A stretch of DNA of 41,902 nt, taken from SHZI01 sp964417725. Lineage in GTDB: Bacteria; Pseudomonadota; Gammaproteobacteria; Steroidobacterales; GCA-2729495. The stretch spans positions 1-41,902 of the forward strand of contig CAYQIV010000026.1 in the NCBI GenBank assembly GCA_964417725.1, read 5' to 3'. The notes beneath the pieces are model-generated. The model did no database searches, was not told where the DNA came from, and saw only the letters and a list, made by a program, of their open reading frames with translations. How positions within the stretch are numbered: position 1 is the first letter of the stretch; the number at the start of each line of letters is the position of its first letter. Made by a program: the position numbers and the translations under genes. This document shows positions 28,477-38,637 of this stretch, one piece after another.

Positions 28477-29811
28477 GTGCCGGATACAGGGTTGCCGGGA
28501 ACACTGCTCGCTGCCGTGCTGGCGGTCGGCGTGGCGGTCGGTGCGCTGGTCGTGGCGCTGGTCTCTGCGCGGCGCCGGGCCGCGGCCGCCGAGGTGCGCG
28601 AGGCCGGCCTGCAGCAGGCGCAGGTCGAGCAGCTGGCGCGCATCCGTGAACTCGAGACGCGCCTCGAAGGCGCGAAGGCCCAGCACGAAGACAACCTCGC
28701 CCGCCTCGAGTCCTTCGTCGCCGGTGTCGACCGCAACCTCGCCGAGCGCTTCAAGGCCGCCGCGGCGCAGATCATCGAGGAAAAATCCGCGACGCTCACC
28801 GAGGCCAGCCGCACGCGCCTCGATGAAATCCTCGGCCCCTTCCGCGAGCGCCTCGTCGAGTTCCACAAGAAGGTCGAGGATGCCTACGGCCAGGAAGCCC
28901 GCGAACGCTTTTCCATGAAGGGTGAACTCGAGCGGCTGATGCAGCTCAACCAGCAGGTCAGCGACGACGCGCGCCGCCTGACCACGGCGCTCAAGGGCGA
29001 AAGCAAGGCCCAGGGCACCTGGGGCGAGATCATCCTCGAACGCGTGCTCGGCATGTCGGGGCTGGAGCGCGGCCGCGAGTACGACGTGCAGGATGCGCAG
29101 CGCGACGAGTTCGGCGCCCGGCTGCAGCCCGATGTCGTGGTGCGGCTGCCCGAGGCGCGCCACCTCGTCATCGATGCCAAGGTGTCGCTGACCGCCTGGG
29201 AGCGCTTCGTCTCGGCCGAAGACGACGAGTCCCGCACCACGGCACTGCAACAGCACCTCGCTTCGCTGCGCAACCACATCCGCGGCCTCGGCGAGAAGAA
29301 CTACGCCGGGCTCTACGGCCCCGGCTCGCCGGACTTCGTCCTGCTCTTCGTCGCCGTCGAGCCGGCCTTCCTCAGCGCCGTGCAGGCCGACCCCGACCTC
29401 TACGCCAATGCCTGGCGCCGCAACATCGTCCTCGTCAGCCCGACCACCCTGATGGCCACGTTGCGCATCGTCGACAGCGTCTGGCGGCTGGAACGCCAGA
29501 ACGTCAATGCGGCGAAGATCGCCGAACAGGGCGGCCGGCTGTACGACGCCTTCGTGCTGTACATGACCGGGATAGAGAAGGCCGTGAAGGCCGTCACCGG
29601 CGCCCAGGAAGCCGTCGTGCAATTGCGAACGCGTGCCATCAGCGGCCGCGGCAACCTGCTCAAGCGCATGGAAGACCTGCGCCGTCTCGGCGTGCGCACC
29701 AGCCGCACGTTGCCCACCCCGGTGCTCGCCGACAGCGACGACGCGGCCGCGTGCGACGGGGATGACGAGCACGACGACCCCCCCGGCCCGCCGGCCGACG
29801 ACACGACCTGA
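28477..29811 (+). CDS. rmuC: DNA recombination protein RmuC family
   Basis: The 444-residue product has one N-terminal transmembrane helix (about residues 5-25), a coiled-coil segment rich in Glu, Arg and Ala, and the RmuC domain with GTWGEIILERVLGMSGLERGREY and VIDAKVSLTAWERF. The latter resembles a PD-(D/E)XK nuclease core. In E. coli loss of RmuC raises DNA inversion at short inverted repeats; the exact activity is unclear. The start is taken at GTG 28477 because GGGAGG lies six bases upstream; an ATG at 28438 in frame lacks such a site and would add thirteen residues. The acidic tail (DDAAACDGDDEHDD) is a lineage-type extension. The gene converges on the next with only eight bases between. 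Confidence 0.92.
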   Translation: MPDTGLPGTLLAAVLAVGVAVGALVVALVSARRRAAAAEVREAGLQQAQVEQLARIRELETRLEGAKAQHEDNLARLESFVAGVDRNLAERFKAAAAQIIEEKSATLTEASRTRLDEILGPFRERLVEFHKKVEDAYGQEARERFSMKGELERLMQLNQQVSDDARRLTTALKGESKAQGTWGEIILERVLGMSGLERGREYDVQDAQRDEFGARLQPDVVVRLPEARHLVIDAKVSLTAWERFVSAEDDESRTTALQQHLASLRNHIRGLGEKNYAGLYGPGSPDFVLLFVAVEPAFLSAVQADPDLYANAWRRNIVLVSPTTLMATLRIVDSVWRLERQNVNAAKIAEQGGRLYDAFVLYMTGIEKAVKAVTGAQEAVVQLRTRAISGRGNLLKRMEDLRRLGVRTSRTLPTPVLADSDDAAACDGDDEHDDPPGPPADDTT

Positions 29812-29819
29812 CGCGGCCG

Positions 29820-30782
29820 TCAGCCCGGTGCGCCGAAGCGCGCGATACCGCCGATGCAGCCCGGGGCGACCTGGGCACGGGCGATGGCGGTGCCGTTGGC
29901 GAGGTCGAGGAGGCGCAGCTCGCCGGTGGCGCGGTTGCCGACGCAGGCGAGGCCGTCGCTGCCGCCGGCCTCGACCACCGTCCAGCCGCTGCCGGGCAGG
30001 CGCAGCGTGCGCAGCCACACCCCGTCGGGCGTCATGAGGTCGAGGCGATGGCCCATGCACACGACGAGCGTGCCGTCCGCCGTCAGGGCGAGGCCGTGGT
30101 GGGTCATCGCGTGGTCGTGGGCCGCGCCGTGGCGCAGGTCGTCGCCCTGCACGCCTTCGGCCACGTCGAAGCGCATCAGGCGCGGGCCGCCCGCCGAGGT
30201 GTAGACCAGCGTGCGGCCATCGCGGGCCAGCACCGAGTGGCTGATGGCGAGGCTGGTGCTGGCACCGCCGTGGATCTCGGGCTCCCACAGCGCGATGAGC
30301 TCGCCGTCGAAGGAATACAGGTGCAGCCCGCCATCGCCGAGGTGTGCCCGGTGGCCGGGCAGCGGCCGGTAGCGTGTGCCGGCGAAAGGCTGGATCTCGC
30401 CACGCAACGCCTCGGTAAAGAGCAGGTTGCCGTCGGGCATGAAGTGCACCGCCGAAAACGGCCGGCTGTCGTAGCGCCGCGTGTCGATCTGGCGGCCGTC
30501 GGGGCCGATGTGGACCGTGCGCCACTGCCAGGCATCCATCGCCCACAGGGTGCCGTCCGGGGCGAAGGCCAGGCCCTCGACGAGGTGCGTGGTGCCTTCG
30601 AGCAGCAGCGCACCGCGCAGGTGGAGCTGGCTGTCGTATTGAAGGATGCGCCCGCGCCCGGCGTGGCAGTCGGCGGGGTCGTCGAGCGCCGTGGCGCCGA
30701 TGAAAAAATCCCCCGGCGCGAAGGGCTGCATGGGCGGCAGCACCGCCGGCAGCGGCAAGGCGCGGGGCAGGGCCGGGCTCAT
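29820..30782 (-). CDS. Beta-propeller protein of unknown function
   Basis: The 320-residue product shows repeated blade-like strands of the NHL/SMP-30 kind: VEGLAFAPDGTLWAMDA, SAVHFMPDGNLLFTEA, SHSVLARDGRTLVYTS, HHGLALTADGTLVVCMG, each with a DG turn before a beta strand. No catalytic residues of gluconolactonase could be assigned with confidence. There is no signal peptide. It is the last gene of a minus-strand series, eight bases after the lipocalin stop, so it is probably co-transcribed with it. Function is unknown; a binding or lactonase-like role would be a guess. Confidence 0.8.
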   Translation of the reverse strand: MSPALPRALPLPAVLPPMQPFAPGDFFIGATALDDPADCHAGRGRILQYDSQLHLRGALLLEGTTHLVEGLAFAPDGTLWAMDAWQWRTVHIGPDGRQIDTRRYDSRPFSAVHFMPDGNLLFTEALRGEIQPFAGTRYRPLPGHRAHLGDGGLHLYSFDGELIALWEPEIHGGASTSLAISHSVLARDGRTLVYTSAGGPRLMRFDVAEGVQGDDLRHGAAHDHAMTHHGLALTADGTLVVCMGHRLDLMTPDGVWLRTLRLPGSGWTVVEAGGSDGLACVGNRATGELRLLDLANGTAIARAQVAPGCIGGIARFGAPG

Positions 30783-30790
30783 GCCGGCAT

Positions 30791-31363
30791 TCAGGGTGCC
30801 GGCCAGCGCTGCGGCACGCGCTCGAGCTTCGTCATGTCGTGGCCGCTGTCGGCGACGAACTGCACCAGGCGCTGATATTCCGCCTCGCTGATGTCCGGCA
30901 CACGCGACATGATCCACACGTAGCTGCGGTCGGGCACGCCGATGACGGTGTGGCGGTAGTCGGGGTCGACATGGAGGATGAGGAAGTCGCCGGCCGGCAG
31001 GTACCAGAAGAACTTCATCTTCCACTCGGAATTGACCGGTGCGTTGACGACGCGGGCGCGCGGCGTGAAGCGCTTTTCGGGGCCGTCGAAGCCGCCGCGG
31101 CGGAAGACGTAGGTGGTCTCGATGGTGCCGTCATCGGCCAGTTGATAGCTTTCGATGCCGTTGTGCGCGCCCTTCTCGGAGAACAGCGGCGGCAGGTGGA
31201 TGGGGATGGCTGCCTGCACGTACCAGTCACCCATGAAGCGCGGCAGGTCGACCGCTTCGCGAACGCCCTGCTGGGGCGGCAGCTTCGACGTGCTGCAGGC
31301 ACCCAGGCCCAGCAGCAGTGTGGCGCAGATCGATAGCATTCCCGGCGACATTCTCGGCGTCAT
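30791..31363 (-). CDS. blc: Lipocalin-family outer membrane lipoprotein (Blc-like)
   Basis: The 190-residue product has a lipoprotein signal (lipobox GLGAC near residue 23), then the lipocalin start FMGDWYVQAAIP with the GxW motif. The later strands FFWYLPAGDFLILHVDPDYRHTVIGVPDRSYVWIMSR match bacterial lipocalins. Blc of E. coli binds fatty acids and lysophospholipids and sits in the outer membrane. The ATG at 31363 has GGGAG nine bases upstream. Compared with E. coli Blc the loop after IPIHLPPLFSEKGAHNGIES differs from the usual RFERG loop. The gene follows acs by 31 bases and precedes the propeller gene by 8. Confidence 0.9.
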   Translation of the reverse strand: MTPRMSPGMLSICATLLLGLGACSTSKLPPQQGVREAVDLPRFMGDWYVQAAIPIHLPPLFSEKGAHNGIESYQLADDGTIETTYVFRRGGFDGPEKRFTPRARVVNAPVNSEWKMKFFWYLPAGDFLILHVDPDYRHTVIGVPDRSYVWIMSRVPDISEAEYQRLVQFVADSGHDMTKLERVPQRWPAP

Positions 31364-31394
31364 GGTCGTGCTCCCTGGCAGAAAGGACGGTGCC

Positions 31395-33356
<1,962 letters not shown>

Positions 33357-33385
33357 GCGGGGTTCCCCTGATGATCTGTGGCGGC

Positions 33386-34264
33386 TCAGCACTCGGCGAG
33401 CAGCCGGTCGAGGAGTTCAACTGCCTGGCGCAGGTAGCTGCCGCCGAACTGGTTCAGGTGGTTGAGCACGTGATAGAGATTGTACAGGTGGCGACGCACG
33501 GCATAACCCTCGTCGAGCGGCCACGCGGCGCGGTAGGCGGCGAGGAATGACTGGGGAAACCCGCCGAAGAGTTCGCTCATGGCGATGTCGGCTTCGCGGT
33601 CGCCGTGGTAGACGGCCGGGTCGAAGACCACCGGCTCACCTTTGGGCGTGACCCCCCAGTTGCCGCCCCACAGGTCGCCGTGGAGCAATGACGGCACCGG
33701 CATATAAGAAGAATAGAAATGCGGCACCCGCTCGCAGAGCCGCGCGCCGCGGTCCGCCGTCTCGCGCGCATGGCCGTTCCGGGCGGCGAGATCAAGCTGG
33801 AAGCCGAGGCGCCGCTCCACCCAGAAGTGCGGCCAGTCGTCGAGTGGGGCGTTGGGCTGCGGGTTCGCGCCGATCCAGTTGTCGCGCGGCCCCCCCCAGC
33901 AAGGCGCCGTGCAGCGGTGCTGCCGGGCCAGCGCCGTGCCGAGCGCCGCACCGGCCCGCGCCTTCGGGCCGTCGAGGTCGAGGTATTCGAGGAGCAGGAA
34001 GGCGGCGTCCGACGACTGGTCGAGCAGCAGCACCGCGGGCACGCGCAGCGCACCCGCGGCACGCAGCTGGGCCAGCCCGTCAGCCTCGGCGGCCAGCCGG
34101 TCGGCCGCATCGAGGCTGCAGGTCTTGAGGAAGCAGGCCTTGCGGTCGCGCGTCAGCACCCGGAAGCACCGGTGCAGCGTGCTGCCGCTCACCGGCGTGG
34201 CGCCGCGCGGATCGAGGCGGTAGCCCTTCGTGGACAATGATGTCAGTACACCCTGGGGCAGCAT
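33386..34264 (-). CDS. Fructosamine kinase family protein
   Basis: The 292-residue product belongs to the fructosamine-3-kinase / ketosamine-3-kinase family, protein kinase-like enzymes that phosphorylate glycated lysines or ketosamines so that the sugar comes off. The catalytic loop HGDLWGGNWG, the following VVFDPAVYHGDREADIAM metal-binding segment, the LLLEYLDL hinge and CWGGPRDNWIG are all conserved family stretches. ATG at 34264 was taken, with ACAGG about ten bases upstream; an ATG at 34306 in the same frame is possible. It is the first gene of the minus-strand series fructosamine kinase, acs, lipocalin, propeller. Confidence 0.92.
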   Translation of the reverse strand: MLPQGVLTSLSTKGYRLDPRGATPVSGSTLHRCFRVLTRDRKACFLKTCSLDAADRLAAEADGLAQLRAAGALRVPAVLLLDQSSDAAFLLLEYLDLDGPKARAGAALGTALARQHRCTAPCWGGPRDNWIGANPQPNAPLDDWPHFWVERRLGFQLDLAARNGHARETADRGARLCERVPHFYSSYMPVPSLLHGDLWGGNWGVTPKGEPVVFDPAVYHGDREADIAMSELFGGFPQSFLAAYRAAWPLDEGYAVRRHLYNLYHVLNHLNQFGGSYLRQAVELLDRLLAEC

Positions 34265-34362
34265 GCAGGCGCCTGTGGCACGATGAGCGGCGATCGCCGG
34301 GTGCACAGTGTATGTGTTTTCGATGATGCCGATGCGTGTTGGTCGGCGCCACGCTGTGCCCG

Positions 34363-34391
34363 TTGCGACCCGGACGCCCAGTGTTTACCAT
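34363..34391 (+). promoter_or_regulatory. Possible sigma70-like promoter of the polysaccharide locus
   Basis: TTGCGA (34363-34368) and TACCAT (34386-34391) are each four of six matches to the -35 and -10 consensus and are separated by the ideal 17 bases. The start codon of the SLBB gene lies 34 bases downstream. The 160-base divergent gap to the fructosamine kinase gene must also hold that gene's promoter, which could not be located. Confidence 0.4.
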
Positions 34392-34425
34392 CGGGGCCGC
34401 TTTCGGTCGCGCGATGCAGGGGAAC

Positions 34426-37122
34426 ATGAAGAATTCCGTGGTTCGTTTCCATGGGGTGTTGCGCGCACTGGTGTTGTGGCTGTGTTGCGCTGGTGCACTG
34501 GCGCAGGCACCGGGCGCCGGGCAACTGCAACTCCTCGACCAGCTTCCCCCCGCGCAGCGCCAGGCCGTGCTCGACCAGTTCCGCCAGGGCGGGGCGATGG
34601 ATGCGCCGCTGGCCATGCCCGAAGTGTCCCGCCCCAAAACGCCTGCAGCGGCAGACGCCACCGTGCGCGCCGCCCCCGGCGACACCGTGCTGTTGTCGCT
34701 GGCCCTCGAGGCCGGCGCCGAAAAAGACAATGCGCTGGCAGCCCTCGTCGCCCGGGCGCTGGCCGCCAACCCCTACCGCCTCGAACGCGACGGCCGCCTG
34801 CGCATCCCCGGGCTCGCCGCGCCCATTCCGCTGGCCGGGTTGACGGCCGATGAGGCCCGGCAGCGCGTGCAGAGCGAACCGGCGTTAGGCCGGGTCGGCG
34901 TCGGTCTGACGCTGCAGCGGCCCACGCCACTCGGTGCCGATGCCCTGCGGCCCTTCGGCTACGACGTCTTCCGCAATGCGCCGACGACCTTCGTCCAGGC
35001 CAGCGACATCCCCGTGCCGCCCGACTACACCCTCGGCCCGGGCGACTCGGTGGAGATCCAGTTCCTCGGCAACGTCAAGGGGCTCTATACCCTCACCGTG
35101 GCGCGCGACGGCACCATCCGCCTGCCCGAGATCGGTGCGGTGGCCGTTGCCGGCATGCGCTACGCCGAACTCGAGGAGATGCTCACCACCACCGTCGGCG
35201 AGCAGATGATCGGCACGCGCATCACGGTGGGCATGGGCCGCCTGCGCTCGCTGCAGGTGATGGTGACCGGCGACGCCGAGAACCCCGGCGCCTACACCGT
35301 GGGCGGCCTGTCCACGGTAAGCAACGTGCTGGTGGCGGCCGGCGGCGTGCGCACCATGGGCTCGCTGCGCAGCGTGCGGCTGCTGCGCGGCGGGGAGGTG
35401 ATCGGCACGCTCGACCTCTACGACCTCCTGCTGCGCGGCGATTCGCGCAACGACCTGCGCATCCAGTCCGGCGACGTCGTCTTCGTGCCGCCGCTCGGCC
35501 AGACCGCCGGCGTCACCGGCGAGATCCGCCGGCCGGCGATCTACGAGTTCAAGGGGGCGGCCACCGCCGGCGACCTCCTCGCCCTGGCCGGTGGCCTCAA
35601 TGAAACGGCCGCTTCGACCCACGCCACCCTCGAGCGCATCGACGCGGTGCGCGGGCGCATCGTCATCGATGTCGACCTGGCCACGCCGGCGGGCCGCGCC
35701 ACGCGCCTGCACCGCGGTGACCTCCTGCACATCCCGCCGGTGCGGGCCACGCTCAGCGAGGCCGTCACCCTGGACGGCCACGTCCACCGGCCCGGCGCCA
35801 CGCAGTTCCAGCCCGGCATGCACCTGACCGACCTCCTGCCGTCCATCGAAGACCTCAAGCCCAACGCCGACACACACTATGTGCTGATCCGCCGCGAGCT
35901 GCCGCCCGACCGGCGCATCGAACTGCGCTCGGCCGACCTCGCCGCTGCCTGGCTGGCGCGCGGCACCGACGCCGACCCACGCCTCGCGCCGCGCGACCGC
36001 GTCCTCGTCTTCGACATGGGCGGCAGCCGCGAGCTGCTGCTGCGCCCGATCATCGACGCCTTCCGCCGCCAGGGCACGCTGGCGGCACCTGCCGGCACCG
36101 TGACCATCGGCGGCAGCGTGCGCATGCCGGGCGAGTACCCGCTGGAGCCGGGCATGACGGTGCGCGACCTGGTGCGCGCCGGCGCCAGCCTGGCCGAGGG
36201 CGCCTTCGACGCCGAAGCCGAACTGGCGCGCTACGAAGTCATCGACGGCCAGTCGCGCCGCACCCGCGTGGCAACGCTGGACCTCGCCGCGGCACTGGCG
36301 GGCGATGCACAGGCCAACCTCGTGCTGCAGCCCTACGACATCCTCACCATCCGCCGCGTCCCGCAGTGGAGCGAACAGGAGTTCGTCACGCTGGAAGGCG
36401 AAGTCCGCTTCCCCGGCCGCTACCCGATCCGCCGCGGCGAGACGCTGGCGGCACTCGTCGAGCGCGCCGGCGGGCTGACCGACCAGGCCTTCGCCGACGG
36501 CGCGGTCTTCACCCGCGAGGCGCTGCGCGAGCGTGAGGCGCAGCAGATCAGGGCGCTGGCCGACCGGCTGGAAAGAGACCTCGCCCTGCTCGCCGTGCAG
36601 ACCAGCCAGACCAGCAAGGACGCCAGCGGCGCCCCCTCGCTGGCCGCCGGGCAATCGCTGCTGGGTGAACTGCGCCGCGCGCAGCCCGTGGGCCGCCTCG
36701 CCATCGACCTGCCGCGCCTGCTGCGCACGCGCCCCGGCAGCGGTGCCGACATCGTCCTGCGTGCCGACGACCGCCTGATCATCCCGCGCCGCAGCCAGGA
36801 GGTGACGGTGCTCGGCGAAGTGCAGAGCACCACCTCGCACCTCTACCAGGCCGGCCTGACGCGTGACGACTATCTCGGCCTGAGCGGCGGCCTGACGCAG
36901 AAGGCCGACGGCGGGCGCATCTACGTGGTGCGTGCCAATGGCCAGGTTGTTGCCGCTTCCGGCAGCCGCTGGCTGCCGCGCCGGGGCATCGACATCCAGC
37001 CCGGCGACACCATCGTCGTGCCGGTAGACGCCGAACGCCTGCCGCCGCTGCCGTTGTGGACCTCGGTGACGAGCATCATTTACAACCTGGCCGTCGCGGT
37101 GGCAGCGGTGAATTCGTTTTGA
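34426..37122 (+). CDS. Polysaccharide export protein with six SLBB repeats
   Basis: The 898-residue product has a signal peptide (ending ALAQA near residue 25) and no lipobox, unlike Wza. A Poly_export domain lies at about residues 200-275 (VPPDYTLGPGDSVEIQFLG). Six SLBB-like beta-grasp units follow: TGDAENPGAYTVGG (about 280), TGEIRRPAIYEFKG (about 365), DGHVHRPGATQFQPG (about 450), GGSVRMPGEYPLEPG (about 565), EGEVRFPGRYPIRRG (about 655) and LGEVQSTTSHLYQAG (about 800). A C-terminal hydrophobic segment (SVTSIIYNLAVAVAAVNSF) could span the outer membrane. It should act as the periplasmic/outer membrane export conduit for the polysaccharide assembled by the downstream Wzy/Wzx genes. The ATG at 34426 follows AGGGGAA. 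Family members of this long type occur in several gammaproteobacterial capsule loci. Confidence 0.93.
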   Translation: MKNSVVRFHGVLRALVLWLCCAGALAQAPGAGQLQLLDQLPPAQRQAVLDQFRQGGAMDAPLAMPEVSRPKTPAAADATVRAAPGDTVLLSLALEAGAEKDNALAALVARALAANPYRLERDGRLRIPGLAAPIPLAGLTADEARQRVQSEPALGRVGVGLTLQRPTPLGADALRPFGYDVFRNAPTTFVQASDIPVPPDYTLGPGDSVEIQFLGNVKGLYTLTVARDGTIRLPEIGAVAVAGMRYAELEEMLTTTVGEQMIGTRITVGMGRLRSLQVMVTGDAENPGAYTVGGLSTVSNVLVAAGGVRTMGSLRSVRLLRGGEVIGTLDLYDLLLRGDSRNDLRIQSGDVVFVPPLGQTAGVTGEIRRPAIYEFKGAATAGDLLALAGGLNETAASTHATLERIDAVRGRIVIDVDLATPAGRATRLHRGDLLHIPPVRATLSEAVTLDGHVHRPGATQFQPGMHLTDLLPSIEDLKPNADTHYVLIRRELPPDRRIELRSADLAAAWLARGTDADPRLAPRDRVLVFDMGGSRELLLRPIIDAFRRQGTLAAPAGTVTIGGSVRMPGEYPLEPGMTVRDLVRAGASLAEGAFDAEAELARYEVIDGQSRRTRVATLDLAAALAGDAQANLVLQPYDILTIRRVPQWSEQEFVTLEGEVRFPGRYPIRRGETLAALVERAGGLTDQAFADGAVFTREALREREAQQIRALADRLERDLALLAVQTSQTSKDASGAPSLAAGQSLLGELRRAQPVGRLAIDLPRLLRTRPGSGADIVLRADDRLIIPRRSQEVTVLGEVQSTTSHLYQAGLTRDDYLGLSGGLTQKADGGRIYVVRANGQVVAASGSRWLPRRGIDIQPGDTIVVPVDAERLPPLPLWTSVTSIIYNLAVAVAAVNSF

Positions 37123-37141
37123 TGGGGGGTGAGCGCCAGAC

Positions 37142-37177
37142 CATGCGCAGCTGATAATGCTGTTATCGCTGCGCATG
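37142..37177 (+). other. Strong 15-bp stem-loop at a composition boundary
   Basis: CATGCGCAGC (37142-37151) pairs with GCTGCGCATG (37168-37177). Inside them GATAA (37153-37157) pairs with TTATC (37163-37167), leaving one bulged T and a five-base loop TGCTG. The stem of 15 base pairs lies 20 bases after the SLBB gene stop and 50 before the Wzy-like start. There is no T tract after it. It could be a terminator/attenuator, an RNA processing or stability element, or a recombination remnant. The AT-containing inner arm includes GATAAT, a five of six -10 match. Confidence 0.6.
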
Positions 37178-37227
37178 CTGCCGACAGGTCCAATACCCGC
37201 CTCTGCGTCTGATCTTGACGGGGTCGA

Positions 37228-38634
37228 ATGGTGAGCGTCTGGGAGGAGTTCTTTCGCTATCACCCCGTATTGCTCATGGCCGGGGTAATCTCATTCCTTG
37301 TTTCTGCGTGCCTGATGCAGCGACTGATCGCGGCATTCACCATCTCGCGAATGACCATACCGTCAGTGTTCTATCTGACGTACTTGATCATGATCTTCTT
37401 CCCCTCTTTCTGGGTATTCGTCGATCATCCGGGGCCTTATCGTGAGGCATATCTCATTGCCGTAATCAGCGTGCTCCTGACGGTGCCATTGGGTATTTTT
37501 CATGCCAACAAGATGTTGGCCTTCACGCGAAAAGAAACCGACCTATATTTCACCGCACCGGTCATCGACTCATACAACGTGCAACGCATGTTTCACGTCC
37601 ATGTCGTGCTCGTGATCCTGGCGTTGTTGGTGTTTGTTGCATACATGATCGATACACCGGTTCTGCCCATCGTCCAGTTGATAAAAAACCCAGGTGAGAC
37701 GCTCGCTCTGACGATGGCCAGGGAGGAGTCGTTCAAGATGCTGGATCCGCGTCACGGCGGCACCAAAATGTTCTACGCGTACCTGTTCCTGCGAACGTTA
37801 TTGTTCCCGGTCCTCGTCCTGACCACCCTTGGGTACTACCTGTTCACCCGGCAGACCAAATGGTTGGCATTGTTTACGGTGGTGGCGCTAACGGCCTCGT
37901 TTTATGCCGTTTCGAGCCTTTCCCGTGCGCCCATGGCGGCCATCATCATGCGTACGTTCTTTTTCCTGTTTCTCTTTTCGAGAGCCCGTCTATCCAAGCG
38001 AGCCATGATGATAGCGGGCTTGCTGATGGCCACATTCCCGATACTGGTGACGACGTTTGCCTATAGCAGCGAGTACACGCTGCTTGATGGCATCCTCGCC
38101 GTCGGCGTGAGGTTGACGTATACGCCGGCGGAAGATCTTTACTACTACTTCGAGATATTTCCGACCGTTCATGATTACCTTTACGGGCACACGCTGGTCA
38201 AGCCGATACTGAAATTTCTCGGTGAAGAGTATTTCTATATCGAGAACTTCGTCGCGCTCTATATAAGTCCCGGTGGTGTCCAGTCCGCCCATGCCAATGC
38301 CGCTTTCGTCAGTAACCTGCACGCAGATTTCGGTTTTGCTGGCGTTCTCGTCGGAGGCTTCATCGTTGGGTTCTTCATACAGGCACTACACGTATATCTG
38401 GCAAGGCAAGAGAAGAATGTTCTGAACATTGCCACCGCCGCATTCATCGTCTATGCCATATGGGTTCTGAACTTCGGCTCCATTACGTCCGTTTTGATCG
38501 TCAACGGCGTACTGCCGGTCTTCGCTCTTGTCTTCGCCATTCGCGCATTCTCCTGGATGCTTGCCCCGTATGATTGGCGTATCCGGACGTCCGGCCGCCA
38601 TGGCCTGCTGGTCCGGCGGCAGCCGGTGTACTAG
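37228..38634 (+). CDS. Oligosaccharide repeat-unit polymerase (Wzy-like)
   Basis: The 468-residue product is highly hydrophobic with about ten to twelve predicted membrane helices and a large periplasmic loop in the second half, the layout of O-antigen/capsule polymerases. The segment SSLSRAPMAAIIMRTFFF and the late GGVQSAHANAAFVSNLHADFG..GVLVGGFIVG stretch resemble the conserved regions of the Wzy family that polymerises repeat units in the periplasm. Wzy proteins are so divergent that identity rests on topology and on neighbours (export protein before, flippase after). The start ATG at 37228 has only a weak GGGG site; a GTG follows it directly. Codon use is richer in A and T than upstream genes. 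Confidence 0.78.
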   Translation: MVSVWEEFFRYHPVLLMAGVISFLVSACLMQRLIAAFTISRMTIPSVFYLTYLIMIFFPSFWVFVDHPGPYREAYLIAVISVLLTVPLGIFHANKMLAFTRKETDLYFTAPVIDSYNVQRMFHVHVVLVILALLVFVAYMIDTPVLPIVQLIKNPGETLALTMAREESFKMLDPRHGGTKMFYAYLFLRTLLFPVLVLTTLGYYLFTRQTKWLALFTVVALTASFYAVSSLSRAPMAAIIMRTFFFLFLFSRARLSKRAMMIAGLLMATFPILVTTFAYSSEYTLLDGILAVGVRLTYTPAEDLYYYFEIFPTVHDYLYGHTLVKPILKFLGEEYFYIENFVALYISPGGVQSAHANAAFVSNLHADFGFAGVLVGGFIVGFFIQALHVYLARQEKNVLNIATAAFIVYAIWVLNFGSITSVLIVNGVLPVFALVFAIRAFSWMLAPYDWRIRTSGRHGLLVRRQPVY

Positions 38635-38637
38635 CCG

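Noticed and set aside
28336..30546. Long minus-strand frame covering rmuC and part of the propeller gene
   Set aside because: It runs antisense to a well supported rmuC and out of frame with the propeller protein, without recognisable motifs.
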